A DNA stretch of 64,000 bases from Microvelia longipes. Its lineage: Eukaryota; Arthropoda; Insecta; Hemiptera; Veliidae. Each line of letters begins with the position of its first letter. Positions within the stretch are counted from its first letter, which is position 1. This document shows positions 11,539-22,607 of this stretch, in pieces. A program made the position numbers and the translations under genes. The stretch is taken from assembly GCA_018340805.1 (NCBI GenBank), contig JACMZG010001914.1:51492781-51556780 (forward strand), in the 5' to 3' direction. Below the pieces are notes generated by a model. The model had not been told where the DNA came from and did no database searches. It worked only from the letters and a program-made list of their open reading frames with translations.

Positions 11539-12055
11539 GGTATGTTTTAACTTTGGCTTTATATGTCTCAGTAACCATGTCCCATCATTATAAAGGTATG
11601 TTTTAATTTTGGCTTTATATTTCTCAGTAACCATGTCCCGTCATTATTTAGGTATGTTTTAACTTTGGCTTTATATGTCTCAGTAACCATGTCCCATCAT
11701 TGTTTAGGTATGTTTTAACTTTGGCTTTAGATAGCTCAGTAACCATGTACATCATGTTTAGGTATGTTTAACTTTGGCTTTAGATAGCTCAGTAACCATG
11801 TCCCATCATTGTTTAGGTATGTTTTAACCTTTGGCTTTAGATAGCTCAGTAAATGTCCCATCATTGTTTAGGTATGTTTTAACTTTGGCTTTAGATAGCT
11901 CAGTAACCATGTCCATCATTGTTTAGGTATGTTTTAACTTGGCTTTAGATAGCTCAGTAACCATGTCCCATCAGTTAGGTATGTTTTAACTTTGCTTTAA
12001 TAGCTCAGTAACCATGTCCCATCATTGTTTAGGTATGTTTTAACTTTGCATTAGA
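11539..12055 (+). repeat. 56-bp minisatellite, about 9 copies
   Basis: The unit begins ggtatgttttaactttggct, continues with ctcagtaaccatgtcccatc, and ends attgttta. There are nine complete copies plus a partial one. Early copies read tatatgtctcag and later ones tagatagctcag, so the array has two homogenised sub-blocks. Several copies have single-base deletions. Confidence 0.95.
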
Positions 12056-14055
12056 AATGTTCTACCCAGTATATATAAATTGGTTTGATATTGTTTTACT
12101 TGTTCTAGTCGTGCTTTAGAAGACTCCTTTACAACATGTAAAATTAGTCTATTTTGAATGCAAATTAAGCTTAATAAAAGATAATTTCTAATAAAATTAT
12201 AATTAATGATGTGAATTGCGTAAGGAACTTAATTTTACTTGAAACGAAGCTTTTAAGCCGCTGGCTACGATACGTGATATGCCGTTAACAAGTTTTTATA
12301 ACTTGTTTCCATATAGAGTGGCAGACATTATCTCCCACTTACCTCCCACCTGTATGCGATGCCAGGACGCACTCACATCAAGTAATATAACCGACTTACC
12401 ATTGAAGATAACGCACCATAAACATTTGTTTTATAGCAACGATAACTTTATAAAGTACTTTTAGAGTACTTCAAAAAGAAAGCATTAAAATTAAGTTTTA
12501 TAAAGACCGTAAATATACACCAAATAGGAAAATAAACAGACTGACTGTCAGAGGTAGGCTTGCCAGGCGTCCTGATATTGGCGGGACTGTCTCAAGGATC
12601 TTGAATAAAGGGGATGACGCACTAAGTCAATTTGCCATACAAAAAAGTGACTCCATCGAAAACCAAAGAATAGAGAATTCAACGAACACGTCAAAAACCA
12701 ACTGCGCATGCTGGTACAACTGCGCATGCCCCACAATCCTTATAGCAGTACAGGTCTTAAAATTTAGAGGCAAATTTACCTCACCTTAATAATATAGGTG
12801 GGAACATTTCAGATGCACCAACCTCAAATACATAAAAATATAGGGAAACATGGCAGGAGATTTGTTTGAAAAAAGACATGCTTAAATAATAACATGGAGG
12901 TTGTATACAAATGTGTTTTAACGAACCATGATTCAGCAAACAGATTTATTTCAACTTAAATTTACTTAGAGAATTTTCAATGACGTTGAAGACTTTTTAA
13001 GGCATAAAACATGTAAAACCAAGTTCAGTTGTTTATGTGGGATGTTAAATTATATTAAATAATTTATTTGGACCCTTTAGTTAAGTAGGCTAATGTTTTT
13101 ACATTCTTAAAAAAAAATATACTTAGGAAAAGTTTGGCTAAAAGCCCTGTATATAGTGTGTTCACAAAGTACAGAATCAAAGCCCAGGGTTACTAGAGAG
13201 GGGATGCAAGTGGAAGGGTAAAAGAGAAGGGGTGAAATAGGCTTAAGGAGTGGTAGGAGAGAAATATACCAGAGAGAATCCCAGGATGTTGACATCGGTT
13301 TCAGAGAGAAAGAAAATAATTCTGGAGGAGCTCCAGATGAGACTTTCATTTCGCCTGAAGCTCGCTGAGGGTTATTTGAGTATTCAGTAATATACTGAGC
13401 CACTGGCACAGATCCCAAGCTCTCTACTGCTCCTTTCTGGGAATAAAAACAACAATTCCACACACTTTTTACTTCTGAAAATCAGTGTACCCAACTCGCC
13501 TTGCAGAATAATACAAAAAACCCTTCATCCCAGAAAGAAAAGTCTTAAACTTTTATTAAAATAGTTGAATAAGAAATAAAGCTCTCGGAGAAAGCTCTGG
13601 CATTTTATTTTTATGGTTTGCAATTCAAAGCATGTGTGCATTTTTTTTGAAAACGAAAAGCTTCAAGGAAATTATAGAAAACTCATTAAGGCATATAATT
13701 GCTGTTTCTAAACTATATTAACACTTTTTTCTACAATATAGAGGCTTTTAAAATAATGCGGAAAAACTCTTTTTATAACAACATAGGTTGCCAAGAACAT
13801 GTTGTTGCAACAACATATGGTTGCCAACAACGTAGTCACCCATTTAGTTTATTAAATGACAAAAATAATAAACGGAATTACTTTAAGTGGCGTTAAACAA
13901 TAGATCATTAAATGGTTTAAAATAGAAAAAGGGTATGAATTGAGAGGAAACATTTTTAGTTTGTCAGAGAAGATCGTTTAGGCTTGACATAACCAAATCT
14001 ATGAGAGAATCATAAAAATTAATTACGTGTATGTCTAGGAAATAAGAAAACACAT
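12056..14055. other. No confidently recognised gene; one unassigned minus-strand frame
   Basis: Mostly AT-rich. A minus-strand open frame at 13107-13463 (118 codons) has fairly protein-like composition in its first 60 residues (SSGAPPELFSFSLKP, then STSWDSLWYIS). It shows no recognised domain or splice context, so it is recorded as unassigned. The small frames at 12279-12789 are not supported. Confidence 0.3.
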
Positions 14056-14059
14056 TTTA

Positions 14060-14345
14060 GTGTATAAATTTAACACCCAAGAAGAAGAGTAAAAAAACGG
14101 GTACGTGGCACCTCGCAACTTTTTTCCATCACATCGAATTAGCAACGCTCATCTTCTCTACTTCGCTCGTCCTCAGAATATACAAATCGTTAAATTTATA
14201 CTACATGACCTCCGATTAATACATCCGATTAATTCCCAGCGGTCACCCATTCAGACACTGACTACGCTCGATTCCGCTTACCTTATATGATCTAATATAA
14301 ATTGTGGATGTACTTGTCGTATTAAAACGAAATTAAGTGTACTTA
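14060..14345 (+). repeat. R1 dispersed repeat copy
   Basis: It contains gggtacgtggcacctcgcaac at the start, cttcgctcgtcctcagaata, cccagcggtcacccattcag, and tattaaaacgaaatt at the end. These match the R1 order at 3.7-4.1 and 58.4 kb. Confidence 0.7.
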
Positions 14346-14604
14346 ATTATTACCTAAGATATGATATGAAACTTTTCAACACCAAAAAATTTTAAATCTT
14401 AAAAATATACAACATAAGGCTTTAATCAATAATCATGAATATGGTTATATAAGGACCTCGAGGGAGACATCGTCAACCCTTAATGTAATCTGAAAGTGGG
14501 TTCTAAAAGATCTCAGTCCTCCTGTGTAAACACTCGTGTAAACCTAGATTTAACTTGAAATATCTTAAAAAGTTTCTTATTCGTGGACTTGTAAAACAAT
14601 ATAT

Positions 14605-14990
14605 AAATAAAAACAGATTAGTTACACAAAAAGTCCTTTTATTTTTTAATATATAATAATAACTAAGCTTTCGACTAAAAATTAGTCATCATCAGAGTTT
14701 AACAAATATAAAATATAAAATGAAAATACAATTTTACAGACTACTTCATATTGCACCTTGGTATGTTTTGGTAAGCTATGTTTAAAAAACCGTTAAAAAC
14801 TGTTACATTAAAGAATTTTAAAAATATCAGTGTTACCAATAATATAAGTTGAAAAAACAATATTTTAAACTAAATCAAGAATTACAAGATTTAAGAGTTC
14901 CTTATTAAATTTGAGTAAATGGAGCTTAATTTTTCTACATCTTTTTTAAAATTAACATTGTTATCAAATTTGATAACAATGTTAATTTAA
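14605..14990 (-). mobile_element. Penelope-like element, left inverted terminal repeat
   Basis: About 390 bp repeated in inverted orientation at 16441-16832. Shared text includes acagattagttacacaaaaag at the outer end and taacattgttatcaaattt at the inner end. Penelope-like elements carry such pseudo-LTRs in direct or inverted orientation. A hammerhead-like motif lies at about 14658-14700 on the minus strand. Confidence 0.85.
14658..14700 (-). ncRNA. Hammerhead-like motif in Penelope terminus
   Basis: The minus strand reads AACT, CUGAUGA, one extra U, then a GACUAA/UUAGUC hairpin, GAA, AGCUU and AGUU. Stem I would be AACU/AGUU and stem II is six pairs. Stem III is only the palindrome AGCU, so a monomer is unlikely to fold well and a dimeric hammerhead is possible. 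Type I hammerheads in Penelope termini are established, and activity here is inferred. Confidence 0.6.
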
Positions 14991-15039
14991 AATTGTTAAT
15001 TGTTAATTAATTGTTAATTGTTAATTAAATTGTTAATTT

Positions 15040-16440
15040 AAAATTGTAACCAAATTTTTAGCAAATATTTTACAACCCCTAAGAATGTCATCAGAATATA
15101 ACATTAAAAATTCCTATGAATTTAAAGAATTATTATCCAATATTAGTATTGCAGAGGATGAGGTCATGATTTCGTTAGATGTTGTTTCCTTGTTTACTTC
15201 TATCCCTAACAATTTAGCAATAAAAATAATTAGTAATAATTGGAAAAATATTAAGAACCATACAAATCTTAATAAACAACAGTTTATGGATTATTTAAAA
15301 ATATGTATAATAATGCCTACTTAACTTTTAATAATAAGATATATCTTCAAAAGAGTGGCCTCCAAATGGGTGGACCTCTGTCTGGTACTATAGCTGATAT
15401 TATTATGGATGATATTTTAATAAATGTTTAAAGAAACATAAAAAATAAAATTAGTTTTACCAAAAAAATATGTAGATGATAGTTTCTTTATAAATAAAAA
15501 AAGATTCTGTAGATAAGTTATTAAGTTTTATTCAATTCCTATGATAGTGCAATACAATTTACAATAGAAAAAGAATTAGATAAAAAATTCCCTTTTTAGA
15601 TGTATTAGTTATAAATAGTAATGGAATATAAAAACTAAAATTTATAAAAAACCAACAGCTTCAGATAGAATGATCAACTTTAATTCAAAACAACCTCAGT
15701 CATATAAAAATAAATGCTAATAACTTGATCCGTAGATCTCTAACATTAACTGATCCTGAATACCACAACGAAATAAATACTAGATATTAAAAAAACATTG
15801 CAATATAATAATTTCCCAATTACCTAATAAACAAACTTATAAAACAAAACAAAGAAAAAATGCAAAATTTAAATAATTCTAATAATATTAAATAATTCTA
15901 ATAATTCAAACAATGCTAATAATATAAATAATCTAATAATTCAAACAATAAAATATAACAATTCCAATAATTCTAATAATATAAATAATTCAAATAATAA
16001 TATTGACAATAATTATAATGCTAATAATGAAGATCCTATAATTCATAATCAATTCGTTGCAATCCCATATGTACCTAACTTATCTGAAAAAATAAAAGGA
16101 CAATATCAAAAAAGTCTACCTAACTTTAAAATTGCTCAAAAAAGTCAAAAATCAAACCGACCATTTTTTGAAAAACATAAAGAAAAAACCAAGAAAGAAC
16201 AAAAATCCGGATTAGTATATAAAAATTCCCTGTTCTCAATGCCCCAATATTATATAGGTGAAAAAAACAATATCTAAATAAAGACTGGCCCAACATAAAT
16301 ATGACTGCAAAAAAGATAAAAATAATACTGGACTTTCTAACCACAACATAATACAGGACACAGTTTTGATTTTGACAATACCCGAATTCTACAAAATGAA
16401 CCTAATTGCAAAAAAGGAAAGTTAAAGAAATGATAAATAT
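15040..16440 (+). pseudogene. Penelope-like reverse transcriptase + GIY-YIG endonuclease, degenerate
   Basis: This remnant of a Penelope-type polyprotein would copy the element's RNA at a nicked target. The longest intact part is 15085-15324, which holds motif A (ISLDVVSLFTSIP). Other frames carry motif B (GLQMGGPLSGTIAD, about 15355-15400), the catalytic YVDD at 15469-15480, and FPFLDVLV near 15585. A KPTASDR...NFNSKQP block follows near 15645-15690. After an Asn-rich low-complexity stretch (15870-16020) come IPYVPNLSEKIKG (about 16060-16100), SGLVYK and YYIGE (about 16205-16265), matching the linker and GIY-YIG start. At least four frameshifts or stops separate these blocks and the N-terminus is missing. 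Single-base deletions may partly be assembly errors, but the element is very probably dead. Confidence 0.88.
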
Positions 16441-16832
16441 AGTCAAATTTGATAACAATGTTAATTTTAAAAAGATGTAGAAAAATTAAGCTCCATTACT
16501 CAAATTTAATAAGGAACTTTAAATCTTTTAATTCTTGATTTAGTTTTTAAAATATTGTTTTTTCAACTTATATTATTTGGTAACACTGATATTTTTAAAA
16601 TTCTTTAATTAACAGTTTTTAACGGTTTTTTAAACATAGCTTACCAAAACATACCAAGGTTGCAATATGAAGTAAGTCTGTAAAATTGTATTTTCATTTA
16701 TATTTTATATTTGTTAAACTCTGATGAGACTAATTTTTAGTCGAAAGCTAGTTATTATTATATATTAAAAAATAAAAGGACTTTTTGTGTAACTAATCTG
16801 TTTTTATTTATATATTGAAATATCTTCTTAAT
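16441..16832 (+). mobile_element. Penelope-like element, right inverted terminal repeat
   Basis: Inverted partner of 14605-14990, starting gtcaaatttgataacaatg and ending gtaactaatctgtttttat. The same terminus recurs as an ORF-less pair at 42.1-42.5 kb and as a decayed remnant at 25.9 kb. Confidence 0.85.
16717..16757 (+). ncRNA. Hammerhead-like motif in right Penelope terminus
   Basis: CUGAUGA (16721-16727) is followed directly by stem II GACUAA-UUU-UUAGUC and GAAA. Here the core matches the hammerhead consensus without the extra U seen in the other copies. Stem III is the minimal AGCU, and stem I is AAC/GUU. Whether it cleaves, alone or as a dimer, is unknown. Confidence 0.6.
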
Positions 16833-17260
16833 TAGCATACTTTATTAGCTGAAGGGGTTTAACAGCCCTTGACCCGGCGCTAAACTCGAGCCCCCCTCAA
16901 CTAAACGATACGTTAGCTTTTTTTCAACCCGAAATGCAAACACATTAAAATTAAAAGCTTTTCCTGATGAACACTCAACAAAATACAGTCAAGTTTTAAT
17001 CTTCATTCCTTTATTTTATATCCTTTGTTCTTTACTTATCATTATTCTTGGAACAATTTAAATAATTAACCGTTTAGGCAGAATCAGTAAATTATTATCC
17101 AGTAAAAGTTTACAAATATTTCAATAAAGAAAAGTCAGGGTGGAACATTTAATTCAGATGCTTTAACATTAAATCTTTAAAAATAAGAAACTTGGTTCTA
17201 GAGTTGTGAAAATAGTCTCTCTCCCCAGTAAATCGACTCTAGGGAGTTCAAGTTTGCCAT
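16833..17260. other. No recognised gene
   Basis: AT-rich flank of the Penelope-like element. Nothing coding or repetitive was identified. Confidence 0.4.
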
Positions 17261-17265
17261 TATTA

Positions 17266-17465
17266 TATTGGTAACTACTAGCCAAATATGGTAATTTTGT
17301 TCCCACTTTTGGTAACTATTAGCCAAATATGGTACTTTGTAACAACTTTTGGTAACTATTATCCAAATATGGTAATTTGTAACCACTTTTGGTAACTATT
17401 AGCCAAATATGGTAATTTTGTTGCCACTATTGGTAACTATTACCTAAATATGGTCATTATGTTAC
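17266..17465 (+). repeat. About 40-bp minisatellite, 5 copies
   Basis: The unit begins ggtaactattagccaaatat and continues ggtaattttgt followed by tnccacttt. Five units, the last diverged. The overlapping minus-strand frame is a translation of the repeat. Confidence 0.9.
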
Positions 17466-17596
17466 CAATTTAGCGAATTTTCATTATGAAAATGACGCTT
17501 ATGTGGTTGTTCGGATGACGGAAGTTGAGGGTGGGAGTGATCGGAATCGGTTCCTATTGGCTTCCTGATAACAACATATATGTCCCAAAAAGTTTA

Positions 17597-17598
17597 TA

Positions 17599-17669
<71 letters not shown>
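17597..17669. repeat. (AT)n microsatellite
   Basis: TA dinucleotide run. Confidence 0.95.
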
Positions 17670-18024
17670 GTAGAATTTCTACCCTTTCGTATGGCGAACG
17701 ATAACTCTTGAAGGCGATCTCAAATTGAAACGAACTTTGCAAATCGCGAGATGTGTGGAGGTTACGAGGCCTATTGTTTATAAAAACATTATGACGTCAT
17801 GAAAACATTTTTTTTTGAAACTTGAAATGGCTTTAAAAACAAGGTATTTCGTGTTTAGTAGGCGGCTAGCTGAATCGATTAAGACCAATTTCAGCTGAAT
17901 AGAACCATTACAAATGGCTCAAATGGTATACATATATATATAATCTTGTATATATGTATACGTCTAGGTCAAAGACTCGAACGATATATCTTGGGTTCAG
18001 TAGTGTTAGAGGTTAGGGATATAG

Positions 18025-18032
18025 TATAAAAG
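18025..18032 (+). promoter_or_regulatory. TATA box candidate
   Basis: TATAAAAG followed by a GC-rich stretch (aggggcctctacc), 62 bp before the ATG at 18094. This is the spacing expected for a pol II core promoter with a short leader. Confidence 0.45.
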
Positions 18033-18093
18033 AGGGGCCTCTACCTCTTGCTCCATCCTGGTAAGCCTACTGTCCCAGAGAAATAGGACAAAA

Positions 18094-18276
18094 ATGGCTT
18101 CCACTGATCCACGCCGAGCTAAGCAGGCCTGTAAAGAGGAAGAACCTCGAAGTAGTCTTCATATGGTCGAAGTCATTCTAAAACGATTGCGACCGGTTTC
18201 AGCTCAATCGGACAATCCTAAGAGACGAAAACGGTATTTTTACTTTAAAAAATCACGCAATTTTTTTTCAACCTAA
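18094..18276 (+). CDS. Hypothetical 60-residue basic protein or first exon
   Basis: The ATG has A at -3 (aaaatggct) and follows a TATA box. The product is charged and strongly basic (DPRRAKQACKEEEPRSS near the start, PKRRKRYFYFKKSR near the end), like a nuclear localisation or nucleic-acid-binding tail. No family is recognised. The frame ends in AT-rich sequence, so this may be the start of a longer broken element ORF. It could also be chance. Confidence 0.25.
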   Translation: MASTDPRRAKQACKEEEPRSSLHMVEVILKRLRPVSAQSDNPKRRKRYFYFKKSRNFFST

Positions 18277-18699
18277 AGAATATACTCAAATAAACAATTT
18301 GTTTACGAAAAAAACTTGACATTTTTCTATAAATTGTATAAACAATTATAAATGTATGTGAGAGTTTATAACCTTTTGTATGGTGGACGATAACTAAAAC
18401 TGATGAAAGATGAAACTATAATCTTTTCTTACCCTTTAAGGTTACTCCAACAGTTGTATTCTTTATACCTCTATAAAAAACGTATTAGTTATGTATTTAA
18501 ATATACTTATTATTTTCTTATATTGCTTGTTAACTGTAATATTATTGCTTACTATTAATAATAGAGGATTAATAAAATCAAATTTGTGAGAAAGCTTCTC
18601 AGGGCCTGTGAAACGAGGCTGTGAAAATTCGCTAAATACGTGGTAAAATGCCATGTAACAAGAAACGATAATGAAACCATAGATAATACAAGACAACAA

Positions 18700-18735
18700 C
18701 AATGTGGCCGCGTAGCGGCTACGGGCCGAAGGCCC
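18700..18735. other. GC-rich double hairpin
   Basis: gccgcgtagcggc and gggccgaaggccc are adjacent perfect short hairpins in otherwise AT-rich DNA. A similar gggccgaaaggccc hairpin lies in the SINE at 2.9 kb, so this may be a SINE remnant. Confidence 0.4.
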
Positions 18736-19291
18736 GTATTTGTAACTTTAGTAAGTTCAATAAGAATGTACCATAAAATTGCCTATTTTGAAAAAGCAAT
18801 AAAATTTAAGAAATTCGATGCGATTCCGAATATATCACTATATACCGGTAATTTTTCACCAAGGTATTGTTTGACATCATTTTTGTTCAAAATATTTTTT
18901 TCTCGTATTTATGAACAAAGATCTATAATACATGACAACCAATAGTCTAATGAGAAATTCTCGGAAAACATTGATATTAGTATTTCTTAGATTTAAGTTT
19001 CTAGGATTAATTATTATTCTAATACAGACAATTTTAATTGTTACTAAAAAAACCTTTAAAATTTTTACAGTTACCAAAAGTGAAAAGCAACATCAACATG
19101 TTTAGGTAATAGTTACTAAAATAGAAATGGTAAATTTAAACTCGCAAAAGTCCATTTGATAGTTCAAGTTTATTGGACCACCGAAGTCCATTTGGGGTGT
19201 CAAGATAAGTTCCGAAATATTATTTTCCGTTTATCTTCAAGGATTTAATGTATGGCACATTTGAAAATTTTCACCTGGGATTATTTTAAAA

Positions 19292-19484
19292 AATTATCAA
19301 AATAAATAAAGTGACAATCTCTCCAGAAATGTAAAACTATATTTACAAAGCCGGCTTTCGACTGTTATGGCTGTTAACAGTCGAAAGCAGGCTTTATAAA
19401 TGTAGTTTTACATTTGTGGAGAGACTGTCGCTTTAATTATTCAATTACTACCTCCACGGTTCAGAATACATAATTATCAAAATA
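19292..19484. mobile_element. Fold-back element with 13-bp target duplication
   Basis: The arms (about 19309-19367 and 19375-19436) are near-perfect inverted repeats: ggctttcgactgtta against taacagtcgaaagc, and gtaaaactatatttac against gtagttttacat. The insertion is flanked by aattatcaaaata at 19292-19304 and 19472-19484. Similar tctctcc...gatgtaaat text occurs at 24186. The duplication length fits a Penelope-type or other target-primed insertion. Confidence 0.75.
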
Positions 19485-19914
19485 ATGCAAATATAGAAAT
19501 AATAGGATGTGCTTAGTTGCATAAGGTTTAGGTAAAGAGCCCATCCTTATTAGCTTTTATAGTTTTTTTTTACAAAAAGAGAAAGAGGACAGTTTTGCAA
19601 CTCAAGTACAAGTTTCTTCCTCAGGCAAAGTGGAAGGAGGAAAGATTGTTAGCTTTCAAAATTGAGAGCCCTTTAATCGGCTCCTGGGGCTTGCTGAGGG
19701 AGATCACTATCATTTGGGTTCCTGGGGCTTAGCAGAGAAAGAAAATACGAGAATTAAAATCTCCTATCCCTAATGTATATTAACTTTTATTTATGACTAG
19801 TTAACTAATACAGACATATGTTTGTTATAAACAAAGAACTTAATGTTTATATTTAATGGAAGTTGTGATTTTCAAAAAACAAATACTAAGTAGAACAATT
19901 TAGTAAAAAAAATG

Positions 19915-20935
19915 GTAAAAAACAAATTTAAAGAAAGAACAGTCAGAAGGAGATGGGAAGGAAGAGGTGAAGTTAGGAGAGAAGGAGATGGGGTGGGGAG
20001 TGAACTGAAGGAGATGGGGAGTGTACCGAAGGAGATGGAGTGGAGAGTAAACCGAAGGAGATGGGGTGGGGAGTGAACCGAAGTAGATGGAGTGGTAGAG
20101 TGAACCGAAGGAGATAGAGTGGGGAGTGAATCTGAACCGAAGGAGATGGAGTGGGGGTGAACCGAAGAGAGATGAGAGTGAACCTGACCGATGGAAGATG
20201 GAGTGGGAGTGAACCGAAGTGAACCGAGGATGGATTGGAGAGTGAACCGAAGGAGATGGAGTGAACCGAAGAAATGGAGTGGGGAGTGAACGAAGGAGAT
20301 GGAGTGAGAGTGAGATTGGAGAGTGAACCGATGGAGTGGAGAGTGAACCGAAGGAGATGGAGGAACGAAGAGATGGAGTGGGGAGTGAACGAAGGAGATG
20401 GAGTGGAGAGTGAACCGAAGGAGATGGAGTGGAGAGTGAACCGAAGGAGATGGAGTGAACCGAAGGAAATGGAGTGGGGAGTGAACCGAAGAGATGGAGT
20501 GGAGAGTGAACCAGGAGATGGAGTGGAGAGTGAAGCCGAAGGAGATGGAGGGGGAGTGAACCGAAGGAGATGGAGTGGAGAGTGAACCCGAAAAGAGATG
20601 GGAGTGGAGTGAACCGAAGGAGAATGGAGAGTGGAGGAGATGGGTGGGAAGTGAACCGAAGGAGTGGAGATGGAAGAGTGAACCGAAGGAGTTGAGGGGG
20701 AGTGAACCGAAGAGATGGAGGGGAGTTAACCGAAGGAGATGGAGTGGGGAGTAACCGATGGAGGAGTGGGGATGAACCGAAGGAATGGAGTGGGAGTTAA
20801 CCGAAGGAGATGAGAGTGAACCGAACCGAGGAGAGATTGAACCGAAAGGAATGGAGTGGAGAGCCGAGGAGTAACCGAAGGATGGAGTGGGGAATGAACC
20901 GAAGTAGATGGAGTGGGGAGAGACGCGGAGTCGGT
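19915..20935 (+). repeat. Purine-rich minisatellite, about 25-30 bp units
   Basis: About 1 kb of imperfect copies of gtgaaccgaaggagatggag followed by tggggagA/a variants. Unit length varies through many 1-8 bp deletions. The plus strand is almost pyrimidine-free over long runs. The long minus-strand frame (19872-20960, rich in Ser, His, Phe, Pro) and its neighbours are translations of this array, not genes. Confidence 0.93.
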
Positions 20936-20939
20936 AAAA

Positions 20940-22605
20940 TAGACAAAAGTATCGCACCATCCCCGCTTTCTTCCCGTGAACTAATGTAAATACTAATAAG
21001 CGTAACTTTCATTGAAAATTCGTCAATAAGAAAATAAATCAGGTAGACAAAATAAAATTTATTAACTTGTGATATAAAATTAATGATATATTTACAACAA
21101 AATATCACTTATTTTTCTTTAACTGAAAAAAAAAACAAACAGGTATGCAGAGGAGAAAACTTGTAGCACTTATTTTCCGAGTAATGTGAGTGGTGCTTGA
21201 ACAGCGAGAGAAAACAACACCATTCCAGTAATGAGATGTTTCTCATTATTTTTGAATAAATAAAGTTTTTTGTCCAATAAAAAAAACTTGAAAATAGAAT
21301 TATTATATTTTATTATTCACATTAAAAAGTGAGGAAAAGATTATTTTGTCATGGCATTAAAATTTATAAATTTTAAAACTATTTTTTTTTAATATTTAAA
21401 GTTAAAATTATCTTTTATTTTAAGAACTTTACTTTAAAGTTTAAACATATTTTCATCCAATAGTTATGATAATTAATTAACTTAGTTAAGGATTATGTTA
21501 TGAGGATAATAAAGGAAATATTGAACAGTAGAACATTTATTCAACATTATTCAAGTAGAACTCCATCCTGTAATACTAAACCAGTACGTCAGGTACTCCC
21601 GACATGAACTTCCACAAGATAAGAGACACTTATTTAAGAGAGTTCCTAAATAAGCAAAATTTAGGATGTCGAAGAATATAAATTTACAGATACTACCAGT
21701 GGTAACTTTCAGGGAAATTTATTTATTTTTAATACTTTTTTAATTGATTAGTAAAAAAAATTATTAAGAATAATTTTAAGAATGATTAAAATAATATTTT
21801 TTTAATAATACTGAAATACGACAATAAAATAACTTGAACATGAAAGGTATAGATTAAAAACGAACTAAACTTAAGATAAACACAAAATACATATTTCAGT
21901 GTATTGATTAATATTTTGTATCAAGTATTTTTACTAATATTGGTTAAGAAAAGTGTAACAACGACAATGTTTCATTTATTTTCATGAATTTTTTTTAAAA
22001 CTATTGTTCGTAGAAAAATAATTGAAACAGGAATCGAAACTGAATAACTAAAGAAATATTTAGGAGGCATAAAAAAAGTATAAGTAATTACTAAAATTAC
22101 AGAATCTGTTTGGAAAATTTTTTCAATCTTTTCGATTGCCCAAAAACTTGATTTTTTGACTCGTTACTGTCTTCTTGCGGGGGTGCGATATTATATAACT
22201 ATAAATCCGATTGGTCAGAACTGGCTCGAAAACAAATAATGGAAAATGATTGGTTAAAATATTCTTTTTAACCAGTCAGGTAATTAGGAAAAGACCCTAA
22301 ATCTGAAATTACCAATTAAGGTTTTTAAATGTGTCCTGTGTGATTAGCTATTTCTTAAATAGAAATATAAAACATACAAAAACATGGAAACTCTAAGACC
22401 GCTTACTCGCTTTACAAACAAATATGTGAATTTAAATATATTGTAGAAAATTTTAAAATCCATGACTCATTAAAATTAGTTGAGGATTTAACTTTAGAGG
22501 GAAAAGTCAAGAATTTATGAAATATAAGGACTGACAGTCCAGTTAAGGGAATAATAACAAAATAGGATAAGCGCATATTTAATCCAATGGAATAATAACA
22601 AAATA
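20940..22605. other. No recognised gene
   Basis: AT-rich sequence with A/T runs. No domain-like frame, inverted repeat or tandem array was identified. Confidence 0.4.
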
Positions 22606-22607
22606 CG

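Larger units (their letters stand above)
17672..18410 (+). other. Unassigned unit with TATA box and small ORF between short direct repeats
   Basis: Related text, ctaccctttcgtatggcgaa (17681) and cgataactc, recurs at about 18367-18400 as taaccttttgtatggtggac and cgataacta. Between them lie a canonical TATAAAAG (18025-18032) and a 60-codon ATG frame (18094-18276). The layout resembles a small transposable unit or LTR-like fragment, but no TG...CA ends or integrase/RT were seen. Confidence 0.35.

Noticed and set aside
19872..20960. 362-codon minus-strand open frame rich in Ser/His/Phe/Pro
   Set aside because: It is the translation of an imperfect purine-rich minisatellite; frame openness follows from the lack of T-rich stops, and no domain is present.
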